From: Monodelphis domestica
Taxonomy: Eukaryota; Chordata; Mammalia; Didelphimorphia; Didelphidae
Direction: 5' to 3'
Assembly (NCBI RefSeq): GCF_027887165.1
Contig: NC_077227.1
Location: 445,350,895 to 445,414,894, forward strand
Length of the DNA stretch: 64,000 nucleotides
Below are positions 1-10,840 of this stretch, piece after piece. Position 1 is the stretch's first letter. Each line of letters begins with the position of its first letter. The notes below the pieces were generated by a model that saw only the letters and a program-made list of their open reading frames with translations, ran no database searches and was not told the origin of the DNA. Made by a program: the position numbers and the translations under genes.

Positions 1-65
1 CCAAAATAACTCCAAATGGGGTCACGAACAATTGAGCATCACTGAAATGACTAAACAACAAGCAT
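1..65 (+). mobile_element. 3' end of a SINE with RTE/BovB-like tail
   Basis: The window opens inside a repeat. The motif ccaaatggggtcacgaac followed by gaaatgactaaacaaca resembles the RTE-type tail (GGGTCACGAAGAGTCGGACA-like, then GACTGAACAACA) carried by marsupial SINEs that RTE elements mobilise. The 5' part is outside the window. Confidence 0.7.
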
Positions 66-1134
66 CACAAGGTGAGATGAAGTGAGAGGATTTGGATAGG
101 TTTGAATCCTACTCTGCTTTGTGTTATCTATGTGGCACTGAACAATTTAGTGAGTCCTCGGTTGCCTCATACATAATAAATTGAGGGAGTTCAACTAGGT
201 GACCACTAAAGACCTTTTCAACTTTAGATTTTATGAAAACTACATGGAAATAGTCCAGGGCTGAGAAATTGACTTGCTGCTCATCTTGGCACAGGATGTG
301 ACATTCCCTTCTCTGGGCCTCAGTTTCCCCTATCCATCAGGTGTGATATTTTTTACAAGACACTCACATACTCATTAGATCATGTGATCATCACAAAAAT
401 CCTGTGAGATGGAAGGTTCATGTATTCTCATTTGCAAAAGGAGCCCACAAAAAAAATTTAATGAGCCAATGAGTAGATTTCTTGCACCAAATCCCACCTT
501 TTCAGAAAGGTTCATAAATCCAGAGATGGAAAGGCTCTCAGAAACCCTCTAGTTCAATCCTTCATTTTACAGAGAAGGAAACTGAGGCCTAGAAAAGTTG
601 AGTGACTTGCCTGAAATCATAGATAATTAATAGAGGCAGGATTTGAACTTGTCCCTTCTGATTCCTAATCATATATTCTTTTGACTGAATTGTGCTGCCT
701 CTCAATAAGCACACCCTCTACACTAGTATTACCAGCCTACCTAGAGACAAGAGTATGGGGTCACTTGAGCCAGGCTCATAAGCTCACATCGCCCCTCAAT
801 CAGTGTGTCTCTAGACCTGAAGAGCTGAAGATATCTGACTCTATAGCAGAGGCAACCAGTGTGGAGTCTTGAAAAACCACCACTGCCAGGAGCCTGGCAT
901 TTGAGACCTCTTAACAGACAGGAGTCAATGTGGTTTTATAGTTGATCCCTATGACCCTGATCAAGTTACTTAACCTCAGTTTCCCCATTTGTAAAATGAT
1001 GGAACTAGATGAAATGATCCCAGAGGAACCTTCAGGCCCTAAATCCTGCAGCAAGTGGTAGAGCAATGGGTGAAAATGGGGAGAAATTCTATCCACCCTC
1101 ATGGTAATATTCCCCCCACCACCACCACCACCAA
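66..1134. repeat. MIR/THER-type SINE cluster, no gene
   Basis: Copies seen are 77-240 (+, ending in the ggagttcaactaggtgacc type tail), 270-350 (+, ctctgggcctcagtttcccc), 500-690 (-, cattttacagagaaggaaac) and about 945-1050 (+, ctcagtttccccatttgtaa). A short (CCA)n run ends at 1132. The open frames here are chance frames through SINE sequence. Confidence 0.7.
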
Positions 1135-1470
1135 ATCATCACTCCCCTCGGGCTGTGGGCGAGAAGCTTCCTTCTTGACAACATAGCAGTCAGCCTCTTC
1201 AGTTAGCAACAACCCCAAACAGGGGACCTGGCTGGTTCCATTAGGTACACAGCACCTCCAATTAACACCCCCAGCTCAGCCGCCCTCAAGGTGTTCCGGT
1301 CACCGTGACCTGGAGGAGACAAATGTTTCTCTGCCCAGAAGTGTAGGAAGAGCCCACATTTGCAGCCGGTCTGATTGCAGGCAGTGAGAGCCAGCAGAAC
1401 AGATTACACAAGGCAAACACAGAGGCTGTCTGTTATCATCTCAAAGCAAAATGCTTAATGTTCCACCGGC
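1135..1470. promoter_or_regulatory. Candidate conserved noncoding element (downstream region)
   Basis: About 330 bp free of recognisable repeats, with balanced composition and dense transcription-factor-like words: gttagcaac, caattaaca, the palindrome ggtcaccgtgacc at 1298-1310, ctgattgcag and gattacaca. The contrast with flanking SINE debris suggests constraint, but conservation cannot be measured from one sequence. Confidence 0.35.
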
Positions 1471-2477
1471 AGGAGGATGGGGGGGGCACTTGCACAGAGC
1501 CTGGAACCCCAAGGGCCAGGCTCCTTGGCCTCAGCTGAGGCCCCCTCATTTCTCTCCTCCTCCCTCCAACCCTAATGTCCCTGTGAGGGACTCTGGAAAG
1601 GAGGGATTCAGAGGCATGTCAAAGGCTCTCTCTCTCCCCCTGACTCCTGAAGAGAAAAGAGGAAAGCGCAGGGCCACTACCCAGAAAACATGGGGGACTT
1701 GGCACGAGGTCTACCATCCCAAAGCACTGTAAGTTTTACACTGTAAAAAAGTGTAAAAGCTCTGTACCATCACAAGGACCTGTAAGATCATAGACTTAGA
1801 GCGAGAAGGAGGTCACTGAGTCCAACTCTCTTGTTTTACAGATGAGGAAAGCGACTCCTGGAGACATTAAGTGACTTATCCTGGGTCACATATGGCAAGT
1901 ATCTGAGGCAGCATTCAGACCCGGGTCTTCCTGATGCTAAATCCACCTCAGCAGCACCGCTCAAAGTCTACAGCATCTTGCCTTCCCAGGTAGTCTAGCA
2001 TTTAAGTTTTAACGAGCCCCAAATCTTCTTAGATTCTCAGATTAGGTAAATTATTGGTGAAGCAGTCAATAGGACCAGCTGTGTTCCAGGCACTGTGCTA
2101 AGCTCTGGGGCTGCAAAGATAGGCAAAAGACAGCTCAAGAAGGAAGGGAAGAAGGGAAGGAAGCAACATGAATCATATAGCTTAGGAAAACCTGGAAATT
2201 TGTTATTAAAATAAAACATTAAAAAAAAGACAGTCTGCCCTCAAGGAGCTCACATTCTGATGAGCTCATAGATGCCTCAGTTTACTATCTGTATCTGACA
2301 TTACATTATGGCAGATCACAAGAATATAAAGAAACAGCAAAGAGTAAAAGAAAAAAACAATTTCTAAGGTCTTCAATGGAAAGAGTTAGGTCTTTGGGGC
2401 CAGAAGAATCTAGGATCAAATCCTAGGCCTGCCAACTATTATTATGCCTCAGTTTCCTCATCTATAAAATAAGGGAG

Positions 2478-2637
2478 AGGGCAGCTGGGTGGCTCAATGG
2501 ATTGAGAGCCAGACCCAAAGATGAGAGGTCTAGGGTCCAAATCTGGCCTCAGACACTTCCTAGGTGTGTGATCCTGGGCAAGTCACTTAATCCCCAATAT
2601 ACAGTATTAATTCTAAGATGGAAGGTAAGGGTTTAAA
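2478..2637 (+). mobile_element. Full-length A-tailed marsupial SINE inserted in a MIR, with target-site duplication
   Basis: The head gcagctgggtggctcaatgg runs through gtgatcctgggcaagtcact to ggaaggtaagggtttaaa. A perfect 12-bp duplication, aaaataagggag, flanks it at 2466-2477 and 2638-2649. It interrupts the 3' part of a plus-strand MIR copy. The tRNA-like head, A-rich end and target-site duplication fit retroposition by an L1-type machinery. Confidence 0.9.
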
Positions 2638-2806
2638 AAAATAAGGGAGTTGGTATCAAATTTAAAAAGAAATGGGGGCCACTAATCTATATATGAGAAT
2701 CCCTGCAGCCAAATATTGATTTAGTCTTAAAATGGAATGTTATCTATGTTTTATTTATTTTATTTTGTTAAACATTTCTCTAATATATTTTATTTTATTT
2801 TATTTT

Positions 2807-2905
2807 TAAATCCTTCTCCTCTGTCTTAGAATCAATACCATGTGTTTGTTCTAAGACATAAGGTAGGCAATAGGAGTTAAGTGACTTGCCCAGGGTCATG
2901 AACCA
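2807..2905 (-). mobile_element. Truncated A-tailed marsupial SINE
   Basis: The reverse-oriented 3' half reads ttaaatccttctcctctgtc, then cttagaatcaatacc and ttaagtgacttgcccagggt. The head is missing. Confidence 0.7.
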
Positions 2906-3474
2906 AATACATTTTAATCTGGTGGTTGCCCTTGGAAGTGGGTTAAGTTTGATCCCTCTGACTAGATAAACTCTAAAGTCCCATCCTGGTCTAAATCTAC
3001 GTACGACCTCTGACCTCAGGCTTGGTCTGTTCTTCTACATCCTTTTCAGTCTAGATTCAGGACAATGGCTCTAAACCCTGAAAGATTCTGAGGAAAGAGA
3101 AGGACCCTGGCCAAGTCACTAATCACACCAACACAGACACAATGGAAAACAGAACCAGATATGTTAAAAAGGCTTTTTAACAATAAGTTTTGTACAAAAT
3201 AGAGTAGGCTACCATGCTAAGTTGTACTCAACAGAGTCAGCTACCTGAGGCTCAGATACACTAACTGACTTGTCCACAGTCATACCGCTACAGGTCAGAA
3301 ACAGGCCTGGAAATAAGGTCTTCCTTTTTCCAAGTCAAGCACATCATCCTGCTTCTCAACAGTGGAGGATAGGCAATGATGCTAATAACATCTTGGGCTT
3401 CATTGAGAGGCAGAACATCCAGGACTAAATCCAATAAATAGTCCTGTTGCCCTCTGCCCTCATCAAATGGGCAT

Positions 3475-3895
3475 TTATAATAATATGTTCAGTTTGGGGC
3501 GCCATATTTTAGAATGAACATTGTTGATTTAGAGGGTATCCAAGACAGGACAACTAGGTGAAGGGCCTTGAGATTGAGACACACAAGGGTCAGGTGAAGG
3601 AACTCAGGATGTTTAGCCTGAAAAAGAAAATTAGAGGGAGAATTAGAGCTGTCTTCAATATTTTTAAAGTTGTTGTGTTGAAGATGGTTGATACTTGTTC
3701 TGCTGGTCCCCAGAAGAGCAAAAATAGGAGCATGAAGATGGAAATTGGAAAGAGGAGGATTCTGACTTTATGTAAAGAAAACCTTCTAACCCTGAGAGCT
3801 GTCCCAAGCTGGACTGGACTGACCCAGGAGCTAGTGGGGTTCTCCTCTGACTCCTGGTCAGATAGATTGTACAGATTCTTGTTCAGTTACTGGTA
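3475..3895 (+). mobile_element. CR1/L3-like LINE 3' fragment
   Basis: About 400 bp match the well-known non-coding and ORF2-end layout of CR1/L3 elements: gaactcaggatgtttagcct, then gagctgtcttcaatattttt, cttgttctgctggtccccag, aaccttctaaccctgagagc and tggactgacccaggagctag. It is diverged and short. The 112-codon open frame across it is fortuitous. CR1/L3 versus an L3b-like relative is not resolved. Confidence 0.7.
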
Positions 3896-4012
3896 GCCTC
3901 TGAGGTCCCCCAACATCTGAGATCCAAAGTTGGAGACAGCATGAAATAATAGGAGAAGAGTTCCAGATCTTAAGTCAGAAGTCCTGGTTTTGAGTCCTGG
4001 CCTCAGTAATTG

Positions 4013-4215
4013 TGATTGTTTTCTTGGCAAAGATAATGGAGTAATTTGCCATTTCCTTCTCTAGTTAATTTTATGGATGAGGAAACTGAGGTAACCAGGG
4101 TTAAGTGACTTACCTAGAGCCACATAGCAAGTAAATGTCTGAGGCTGGATTTGAACCCAAGTTCTCCCAACTTCAGTCCTTGTTCTCTATCCTCTGTACC
4201 ACTTAGCTACACCTC
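4013..4215 (-). mobile_element. RTE-tailed SINE nested in a MIR
   Basis: In reverse orientation it shows ttcttggcaaagataatgga, catttccttctctag, gatgaggaaactgaggt and ggctggatttgaaccc. It splits a plus-strand MIR whose halves lie at 3925-4012 and 4216-4330, so it is younger than that copy. Confidence 0.7.
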
Positions 4216-5115
4216 TGTTGATTGATGTGCAAATCATTTCCCCTCTCTGGCCTCAGTTTCCTCACCTGCAAAACAAAGGAGTTGGACTATGAGCTGGGAG
4301 GTCTCCTGTGGCTCTAAAGTTCTATAACTCAAGATGTGGTAGAAAGTGTGCTGAATTTGGAGTCTGAGAGCCGGGGTCCCAATCCCTACCTCACCATTAC
4401 TACTTATTGAACTTACATAAACAATTTAACCCCTCTAAGCTCCATTTCCTTATGATGAAGTTGGATAAGACGACCTCGAAGTTCCTTTCAGGTCTTAGAG
4501 CAATCAGATTTTTGGAGCTATGATTCAAAAAGCTGGAGAGAGGAAAGGGAAGTCTTTGGAGAAGGGTAATTGTCGAGGCCAATTATTTCTTTACAGCCTC
4601 TGTCTTGGTCCTTTTGAAAGTCAGACTCATCCAGGGCAGCTTCCTTGGGGCCAATCAACCAACGCGGACAAGACTAAATAAAATAAGGAACCTGCATTTT
4701 AGCGATCACACCAGAACTTCCCATTCATATTGGCATCATCACCTTCCAGATAGTCCCCTTGAGAGGCGGCACACTTATTCCAACAAGGCAGCTGCTGTTC
4801 CCAACGTGAATGGGAAGCCTCTTTCAGAATCCCCTTCAACAATCTGGGAGCCACACAAGAACGCAGTCTCATAGCTTTAGAGTCACTTCTATTTATCCAG
4901 GCCCTGCTAGGTGGGGGCCCCCCTTCTGTCCCGCCCCCTGAGAGGTCTTATGAAAATCATAGTTCTGACTCTAAAGAGGCTCGTGTTCTAGTGGAAATGG
5001 GGGAAGGTAAGGACAAGAGCAAACCACAAAAAACAATAGAAGGCCTTTTCCATCTGCTACAGATTAGTCTCCTTCCATTGAAAATCCATTTTAATTTAGA
5101 GTCATACTCCTATCG

Positions 5116-5355
5116 AGGTGACCCTGGGCACGTCACTTAACCCTGATTGCCTAGCCCTTGTCGCTCTTGTCTTAGATTTGATACTATGATGGAAGGTTTT
5201 TATTTAAAACCCTTAATTTCCATCTTAGAGTCAAAACTGTGTATTGGTTCCAAGACAGAAGAGCAGTAAGGGCTAAGTTAAGTGTAAGGAAGTATCCAAG
5301 GCCAGATTTGAACCCAGGAACTCCTGACTCTAGACCTCCTGGATCTCAATCCGCT
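5116..5355. mobile_element. Two partial A-tailed SINEs, tail to tail
   Basis: A plus-strand 3' half (5116-5202: gaccctgggcacgtcactta to atggaaggttt) meets a minus-strand copy (5203-5355: acccttaatttccatctt to ctggatctcaatccgctg) at their A/T-rich ends, giving an imperfect inverted repeat. Confidence 0.7.
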
Positions 5356-5689
5356 GGTAAGGATTTTAAAATAAGTAAAATAAGTACATTTTAAAAAATG
5401 ACTCATAGTCTTAGAGAGTTAGTGGCTTGAGGTTCAGAGATCCAAGAGACTTGCCGGTGGTCACAAAGTGAGGATACCCAGAGACGGGAAAGAGGCTGAT
5501 CAAGGAGGCCTTCATGGAGGAAGCAGATCTTGAACTGGGCTTTGAAGAATAGCTATGATGGAGGAAGGTAGAGAGGAGAGGGGAAACCACTCCCTAGCAT
5601 AAAGAGTACCTCTTTACAATGGAGGGAGAAAGGAGGTGGTAGGGGAGACAGATTAGGAGTGAGGGACGGGCACCACTCGGTGACAGCAG

Positions 5690-5890
5690 AGATGCCTCAT
5701 TTTTTTAAGGCTGTCTCGCCCGGCACAGAATTAGTGATGGTTCATCCTTCTAACTAGGCCCAGGAGCTCGGCATGGACTGCCATTTTGATGTTCTCAGCG
5801 GGGAAATGATGCTGTAAACACCCATACTTGATTCGCATGCAGGGTCTCCGGGTTGCCTGCAATCACGGCCATCTGCTCAGATGGCACGGT
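5690..5890. promoter_or_regulatory. Candidate conserved noncoding element
   Basis: Repeat-free and CpG-containing (ctcggtgacagcag, gtctcgcccggcac, cacggccatctgctcag), with AT-rich words such as cagaattagtgatgg and aatgatgctgtaaacacc. Flanks are G/A-rich and SINE-rich. Candidate only. Confidence 0.3.
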
Positions 5891-7679
5891 GCCCATGCCA
5901 GGCGCCCAAGGGAATAGTGCCAGGCAGCGATTGGTTCAAAGGAGTGTTTCTCAAACTGGGATGGTGTCGACCTCTTCTGGAGGGGCCCCAGGGGGAAAGG
6001 TGGAACAAAAGACAGATCTCTTTTCCTTTTAAAAAAGGGAAGGAAGGAAAGAAGGAAAAAAAAGAAAGATTATTTTCACTTAAGACTCAGCACAGGGTAA
6101 AAAAGAAGGAAAAAGAAAGAAGGGTCTACGGGGTCTTGAATATTCAGGAGATGATTTTGCATCCAGCACTGAGCCTTGGGTAATGTGGGCTCTCTCCATG
6201 TTTAAAACATCCTTCCAAATGGAACCATTTCTTCTAGGAGACACATCCCTCTCTTCCCTTCCCCCCTCCCCCTCTTCCCCCCTGGAAAAAGCAGAGAATC
6301 ATAGCTACACAGAAACATCTGCACTGGAAAGGGGTGGCTGCTCGCTGGGAGAGCCAGTGTGGTGGGGTGGGCAGGACACTATTCTAAGGGTCAGAAGAAC
6401 TCTATTTGAGTCCTGCTTCTACCTTTAACTAACTGTGTGACCTCAAGCAGGTTATTTTAAAGCCCTGAGCCTCAGTTTTCTCATCTGTCAAATGGAGATA
6501 GTGAGCTCTTCCCCGGGCAAGTTCACACAAGGCCCTTGTGAGGACCAAATGGGATAATGTCACGGGTGTGAATAACCTTAGAAAAGTATAAACACCACTT
6601 AAGGGTAAGGGACTAAAAAGGACTGTTGGGAGGTAGCAGGGGAGATTCTTGCATGCATAACCACAGACTTGACCCTCTGAGCTCTAAGCCCAAGGGCCAA
6701 GGCATACTTGTCAGATGTGAGAGACAGATTGTAACAGATGGACGTCCACCCCCCGGGCCATTCTCTGTGTCTCCCCCGGGGAAGCGTCATCCTGACCCCT
6801 TCCTAAGACGATTTTGGGAAGCGATGGTCCATTGAGTGTGCCAGGCCCCCAGCCAGTAACCCAGGTAATGCCGACATCGGGGATTCTAGGCAGGACCCAG
6901 AGGCAAATTCAGGGCTGCAGTCCAGAGGTCCATTCACAGCCAATGAACTCAGAGCTGGGAAGAACCCTGTCCAGCCCCATCTCACACCACTCCTCTCCAC
7001 GTAGTTATGTTCCAGCCAATCTAGACTCCTCGGTGTCCCATCTGGGCTGCCTTTCCCTGCCTACGCTGTTCCCTGCGCCCACAATTCATAATGTAAATAA
7101 ATACCTGATATGCATTATGTATTCTCTGCTACAAATTGAGAGGTTGACAACCGCTGGGCTAGGTGACTGGAGTTTTTAAGTGAATTGCCCAGGATCACAA
7201 AGCTAGGGAGTGTCTAAAAACAGATTTGAACCCAGATCTTCCCAACTCCAGGCCTGCCCCTCACTTCCTCTTGTATCATAATCATTTCTATATGTGTCTC
7301 CCATAAGCCCCATTCACCACCGGCCCCCAACAGGCCATAGGCTTCTTGGAGAAGGGCCTATATAAGTTTTATTCTCTTGGTCTTAGAACCTGCCCAGTAG
7401 GAGGTACTTAACAAATATTTTGCTGAATCTGCTCTCATGTTTCCTTAGAGGAATTTGATTAAAAGTGAAAAGACTTGCCCAAGATCCTACCGGGAATAAA
7501 GAGCAGAGCTGGAATTCAAACTGGGGTCTTAAGACTGAATCCCATGTTCCCTTACCTGCCCATGGCTTAGCCACTTTGTGGATTATCTGCAACAACGTCA
7601 GTGGGGGCGGTTTAGTCCCAGGCCAGCTTCCCTATGTCACCTCCCCAGGTCACTTCTGGCCCAGGCCAGCTGGTGTATG
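5891..7679. repeat. Repeat-bearing intergenic stretch, no gene
   Basis: MIR copies lie at about 6370-6600 (+, ctcagttttctcatctgtca), 7165-7260 (-) and 7460-7555 (-). An A/G-rich tract spans about 6028-6122. The 121-codon and shorter frames at 6600-7180 overlap one another on both strands and show no recognisable domain. Confidence 0.55.
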
Positions 7680-7800
7680 CTCGGGGAATGCAAACTCATT
7701 GCAAAATTAGCCTCAGGACAACATAATTAGGAAGGCAGACCAGCTGCAAATACTGTATATTTATTTCCTGCATTACAAAACCCAATGGAAATGTCTCCTT
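7680..7800. promoter_or_regulatory. Candidate conserved noncoding element
   Basis: AT-rich repeat-free block with spaced ATGCAAA and TTGCAAA words (gaatgcaaactcattgcaaa), TAAT-type homeodomain words (acataattagg) and cagctgcaaatactgtata. It resembles developmental enhancers in style. There is no direct evidence of function. Confidence 0.33.
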
Positions 7801-8331
7801 TTTTTGGGATCATCCGTAAAAGTGCCCCCTTTTCACAGCGAAGTAGCTAAAAAGTGTCTGTGAATGAGGGTACAGGTGGGCATAGGGGCAGGACTTTCCA
7901 AATTTGGAAGCTAAGCAGATCAATCTCCCTCACTCATTTTTATTTCTTAGTCTTAGATGAGTCAATAGTAGAGATGGTGACCAGGAAATTGGACGGAAGT
8001 AGAAAACGTACCTCATTCTGTTGTGTGGATTGTGAAGGCAGCTCAGTACCGTGAAATGCACACCGGTCTTGGACAGAGAGCCTAGGTTTGAATCTCCCTT
8101 CTAACCCTCACCAAATGTAAAAAAAAAAGTCAAAGGATAAAGATAGATTTGGGGGGATAGAAGAGAATTCCAATGGCTGGTCCCAGCTAGGCTTCCCTGA
8201 GCCACCCTGGGTAAATGATTTCACTTCCCTGAAGGTCAGTTTTGTGGGGTCACTTCTAGATCAAGCATTGGCATGGGGTGTTTTGGGCTTGTCTTCACTC
8301 GGCCGCCACTCTCCCCACCCATGCTGCCATG

Positions 8332-8600
8332 TATAATAATATAATATAATATAATATAATATAATATAATATAATATAATATAATATAATATAATATAAT
8401 GTAATGTAATGTAATGTAACGTAACGTAACGTAACGTAACGTAACGTAACGTAACGTAACGTAACGTAACGCAACGTAACGTAACGTAACGTAACATAAC
8501 ATAATATATATAATATAACATAACATAACATAATATAATATAATGTAATGTAATGTAATATAATGTAATGTAATGATATAATATGGTATAATATAATAAA
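8332..8600. repeat. Pentanucleotide microsatellite (TAATA)n / (GTAAC)n
   Basis: About 270 bp with 5-bp periodicity. It runs from taata units through gtaat to a block of 15 gtaac units (plus one gcaac) at 8416-8495, then back to ataac/ataat. The gtaac block has a CpG in every unit. Long open frames on the minus strand (YVTLR-type repeats) are artefacts of the 15-bp frame period. Confidence 0.95.
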
Positions 8601-8667
8601 CTTCTATGTATTATATATAATTCTGGGATACAAGGAGAGCAGTAGAAAGTAGTAGAAAGAGTATGAT

Positions 8668-8856
8668 TGCAGTGGGGAGCACCTAAACAGCTCAGTAGAT
8701 ACCTGTAGTAGGAAGGACTGAGGCTCAAATCTGGCCTCAGATGCTTCCTAATTGTGTGACCCTGGACAAGTCACTTAATGCCAATTGCTTAGCTCTTCCT
8801 GCTTTTCTGCCTTAGACTCTAAGAAGGTAAGGTTTTCTTTTTTAGTTTTTTAAAGG
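8668..8856 (+). mobile_element. A-tailed marsupial SINE with target-site duplication
   Basis: gcacctaaacagctcagtag, then aatctggcctcagatgcttc, gtgtgaccctggacaagtca and aaggtaaggttttc. An 11-bp duplication, aagagtatgat, flanks it at 8657-8667 and 8857-8867. The copy sits immediately 3' of the pentanucleotide repeat region. Confidence 0.85.
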
Positions 8857-8867
8857 AAGAGTATGAT

Positions 8868-9700
8868 GAAGTCTAGCAATAAAAGTCTCAGGTTGACTCA
8901 TCTCTGCTGATAATATTTTTTGACTGGGCAAGCCTCTTAATTTCCCTGAGCCTCAATTTCCTCATCTGAAAAATGAGGGGAAGGAGTGAATATATGATCT
9001 GTAAGAATCTTTCCCACTCTAAATTCCTCTGATCTAAAAGTAGCATCCAGACCTCCCAACCTGGTAAAGGGATGGAGTGTCAAGACTGCTCTAGGTCTCA
9101 GAACATAATAAAAAAAAAAAAGGGTTGGCCTAGGACAGGGTCAGAGGCTGTTGTGAAGGAACATGGGACCAGAGGATAATAGATCTAGAGCTAGAAAGGG
9201 CCCTTAGACATCTTCCAGCTCAGCTTCTTTGTTTTACAGAAAAGGAAACTGAGACCCCAACCCAAGGTCACATGGGGGGAGGAAAAATGGGCCCCACCTT
9301 TGGAGTTCGCTCCCCCCACCAATCTCTCCCTTTGGTGTTTTCAGTGTACAACAGAGGCCCTCTCGAACGACGCCTCTAGGACTCTTCTCCCCCAAGAGGG
9401 CTGGTCCTGGGAAGGAGACCATGATGATGGTTCCAAGTGGATAGAGCCCTTCAGAAGAGGGGTGGAGGAGCGATAGGCAGAATTGAGCTCCAGGGGCGGC
9501 GAGCCCCCAGCCGAGCTCCCCAAACCTTTTCCGAGTATCTCCAGAGCTTAGAGGAGGAACACCGCCCTGCACGGGCTGGATTATTCAATGTAACATTTAA
9601 TTACACCAAGAGTCTAACGAACACAAGGAAAGTCAGATGTGGAACACTCACCCCCTGCTGAGCCTCCTGGAAACCGTGGGGGAAGGAAGCATTATTCCAT
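8868..9700. repeat. MIR copies and unassigned sequence, no gene
   Basis: MIR-type copies lie at 8880-9050 (+, cctcaatttcctcatctgaa) and 9170-9280 (-, tgttttacagaaaaggaaac). From 9290 to 9560 the sequence is moderately GC-rich without a domain-bearing frame. An AT-rich patch at 9570-9620 (tattcaatgtaacatttaat) might be conserved. Confidence 0.55.
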
Positions 9701-9706
9701 ATGCTG

Positions 9707-9762
9707 TCGTGTGTGTGTGTGTGTGTGAGCGTGTGTGTGCATACGTGTGTGTGTGCATATGT
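9707..9762. repeat. (GT)n microsatellite, interrupted
   Basis: A tgtgtg run broken by gagcgtgtgtgtgcatacgt units. Confidence 0.9.
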
Positions 9763-10019
9763 CTAGGGGAAGGTCTGAGACTAGCACGAGCAGGAAAGGC
9801 AGCCCAGCCTATCGGAGCCCACCTCCCCAGACCCTCCCAACCCACATCTCCTTTGAGCATGCCCCCCCTTCCTCTCTCCCCTTCCTCTCCCAAACTCGAG
9901 GCTCTTGACGTTGGGTTATTTCTCCTCTGGTTTAGGTAGGTGGTTCTCCGGTGATCTATGGGCCTCCTGTGCTCTTTGCGGATAGGGCCTGCGAACAGCA
10001 AACTGGGAAAAAAATACTG

Positions 10020-10280
10020 ATTTATTCGGGGCCGCTCGGAGGGCCCGGAACGCTTCCCGAGGGGTCAGGAAGGGGGCCCAGTAAATCAGAACGGAGGCAT
10101 GCAGTGTCCTGCTGTGCTAGACCAGGGTGCGTCAGGGCCACTGGCCGGAGAGCCTCCCCAGAGGCGGTTCCAAAAACAGAAATGCGACTTTCTGGCGGCC
10201 TGGCCCGGTGTTCCAGGCTTCCTTGTCTCAGACGAGGGCCGGGTCTAGCCGTCCTTCCACGGGCGCCACCGTTTTCTCCT
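10020..10280. promoter_or_regulatory. CpG-rich patch
   Basis: By eye I count about 21 CpGs in some 260 bp (for example cggggccgctcgg, cggaacgcttcccga, ggcggttcc, cgggcgccaccg). Neighbouring lines carry zero to two per 60 bp. It is G+C-rich and has no obvious repeat. It could be an orphan CpG island (enhancer or unannotated promoter). The overlapping 152-codon open frame shows no recognisable domain. Confidence 0.45.
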
Positions 10281-10535
10281 CTCCTGAATCTATCCATGAG
10301 CACAAATGAACAAGTATTTGATCAGCACCAACGTCTGGCCCATCCGGTGAGGCCATCCTTGTTAAAGCTGGATATAAAGAAGACATTGAATCAGCCGGGT
10401 ACTTATTAAGTGCTGACTACACATCAGATGAATACATGTGCGAAACCATCCCTATGTGCAAGAGTATTCTAATGAGGGACGCAACAAAGGCATGTATAAG
10501 CAGAATAAATATAAATACAAGTAAACGCAAATGAG

Positions 10536-10745
10536 GTTTTTGTAGTTGTTTTAGTCCTATGTGACCCTTTATGGGGTTTTCTTGGCAAAGATAGTAGAGT
10601 GGTTTGTCATTTCCTTCTCCAGCTCATTTTACAAATGAGGAAACTGAGGCCAATGGGGTTAAATGACTCGTGCAGAGTCACACAGTGAGCAAAAACCTGA
10701 GGCCAGATTTAAACTCAGGTCTTCCTCACTCCATCCATTGTGCTT
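10536..10745 (-). mobile_element. RTE-tailed marsupial SINE
   Basis: In reverse it reads gtagttgttttagtcctatg, tgaccctttatggggttttc, ttggcaaagatagtagagtg, gaaactgaggccaatggggt and ccagatttaaactcaggtct. It is nearly full length, with its RTE-like tail at the left end. Confidence 0.8.
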
Positions 10746-10840
10746 CCTAGAGGCCCAAATTTAATATATGCTTATTAACCAATTGATTTTCTAAGAGAAA
10801 GAGCAGGAATATCTCTGGGCTCAAGGAGCTGAGAGTTGAG

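Larger units (their letters stand above)
1471..5689. repeat. Repeat mosaic, no gene
   Basis: Besides elements listed separately, I see MIR-type copies at 1787-1955 (-), 2370-2477 (+), 3925-4012 and 4216-4330 (+, one copy split by another SINE) and 4331-4510 (+). An L2-like stretch lies at about 2068-2275 (caggcactgtgctaagctct, later ccctcaaggagctcacattc). The interval 4590-4900 shows no clear repeat and no convincing coding. From 5400 to 5680 is G/A-rich nondescript sequence. Confidence 0.65.

Noticed and set aside
2478-2640. SINE heads read as tRNA genes
   Set aside because: The SINE heads are tRNA-like with promoter-box remnants, but no cloverleaf with intact arms can be drawn; they are retroposons.
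8236-8728. Open frames of 78-155 codons on the minus strand with YVTLRYVTLR-type sequence
   Set aside because: They are created by the pentanucleotide repeat, which stays open in several frames at once; no real protein is indicated.
9951-10409. 152-codon frame over the CpG-rich patch
   Set aside because: Composition explains the openness; opposite-strand frames are equally open and no domain is seen.
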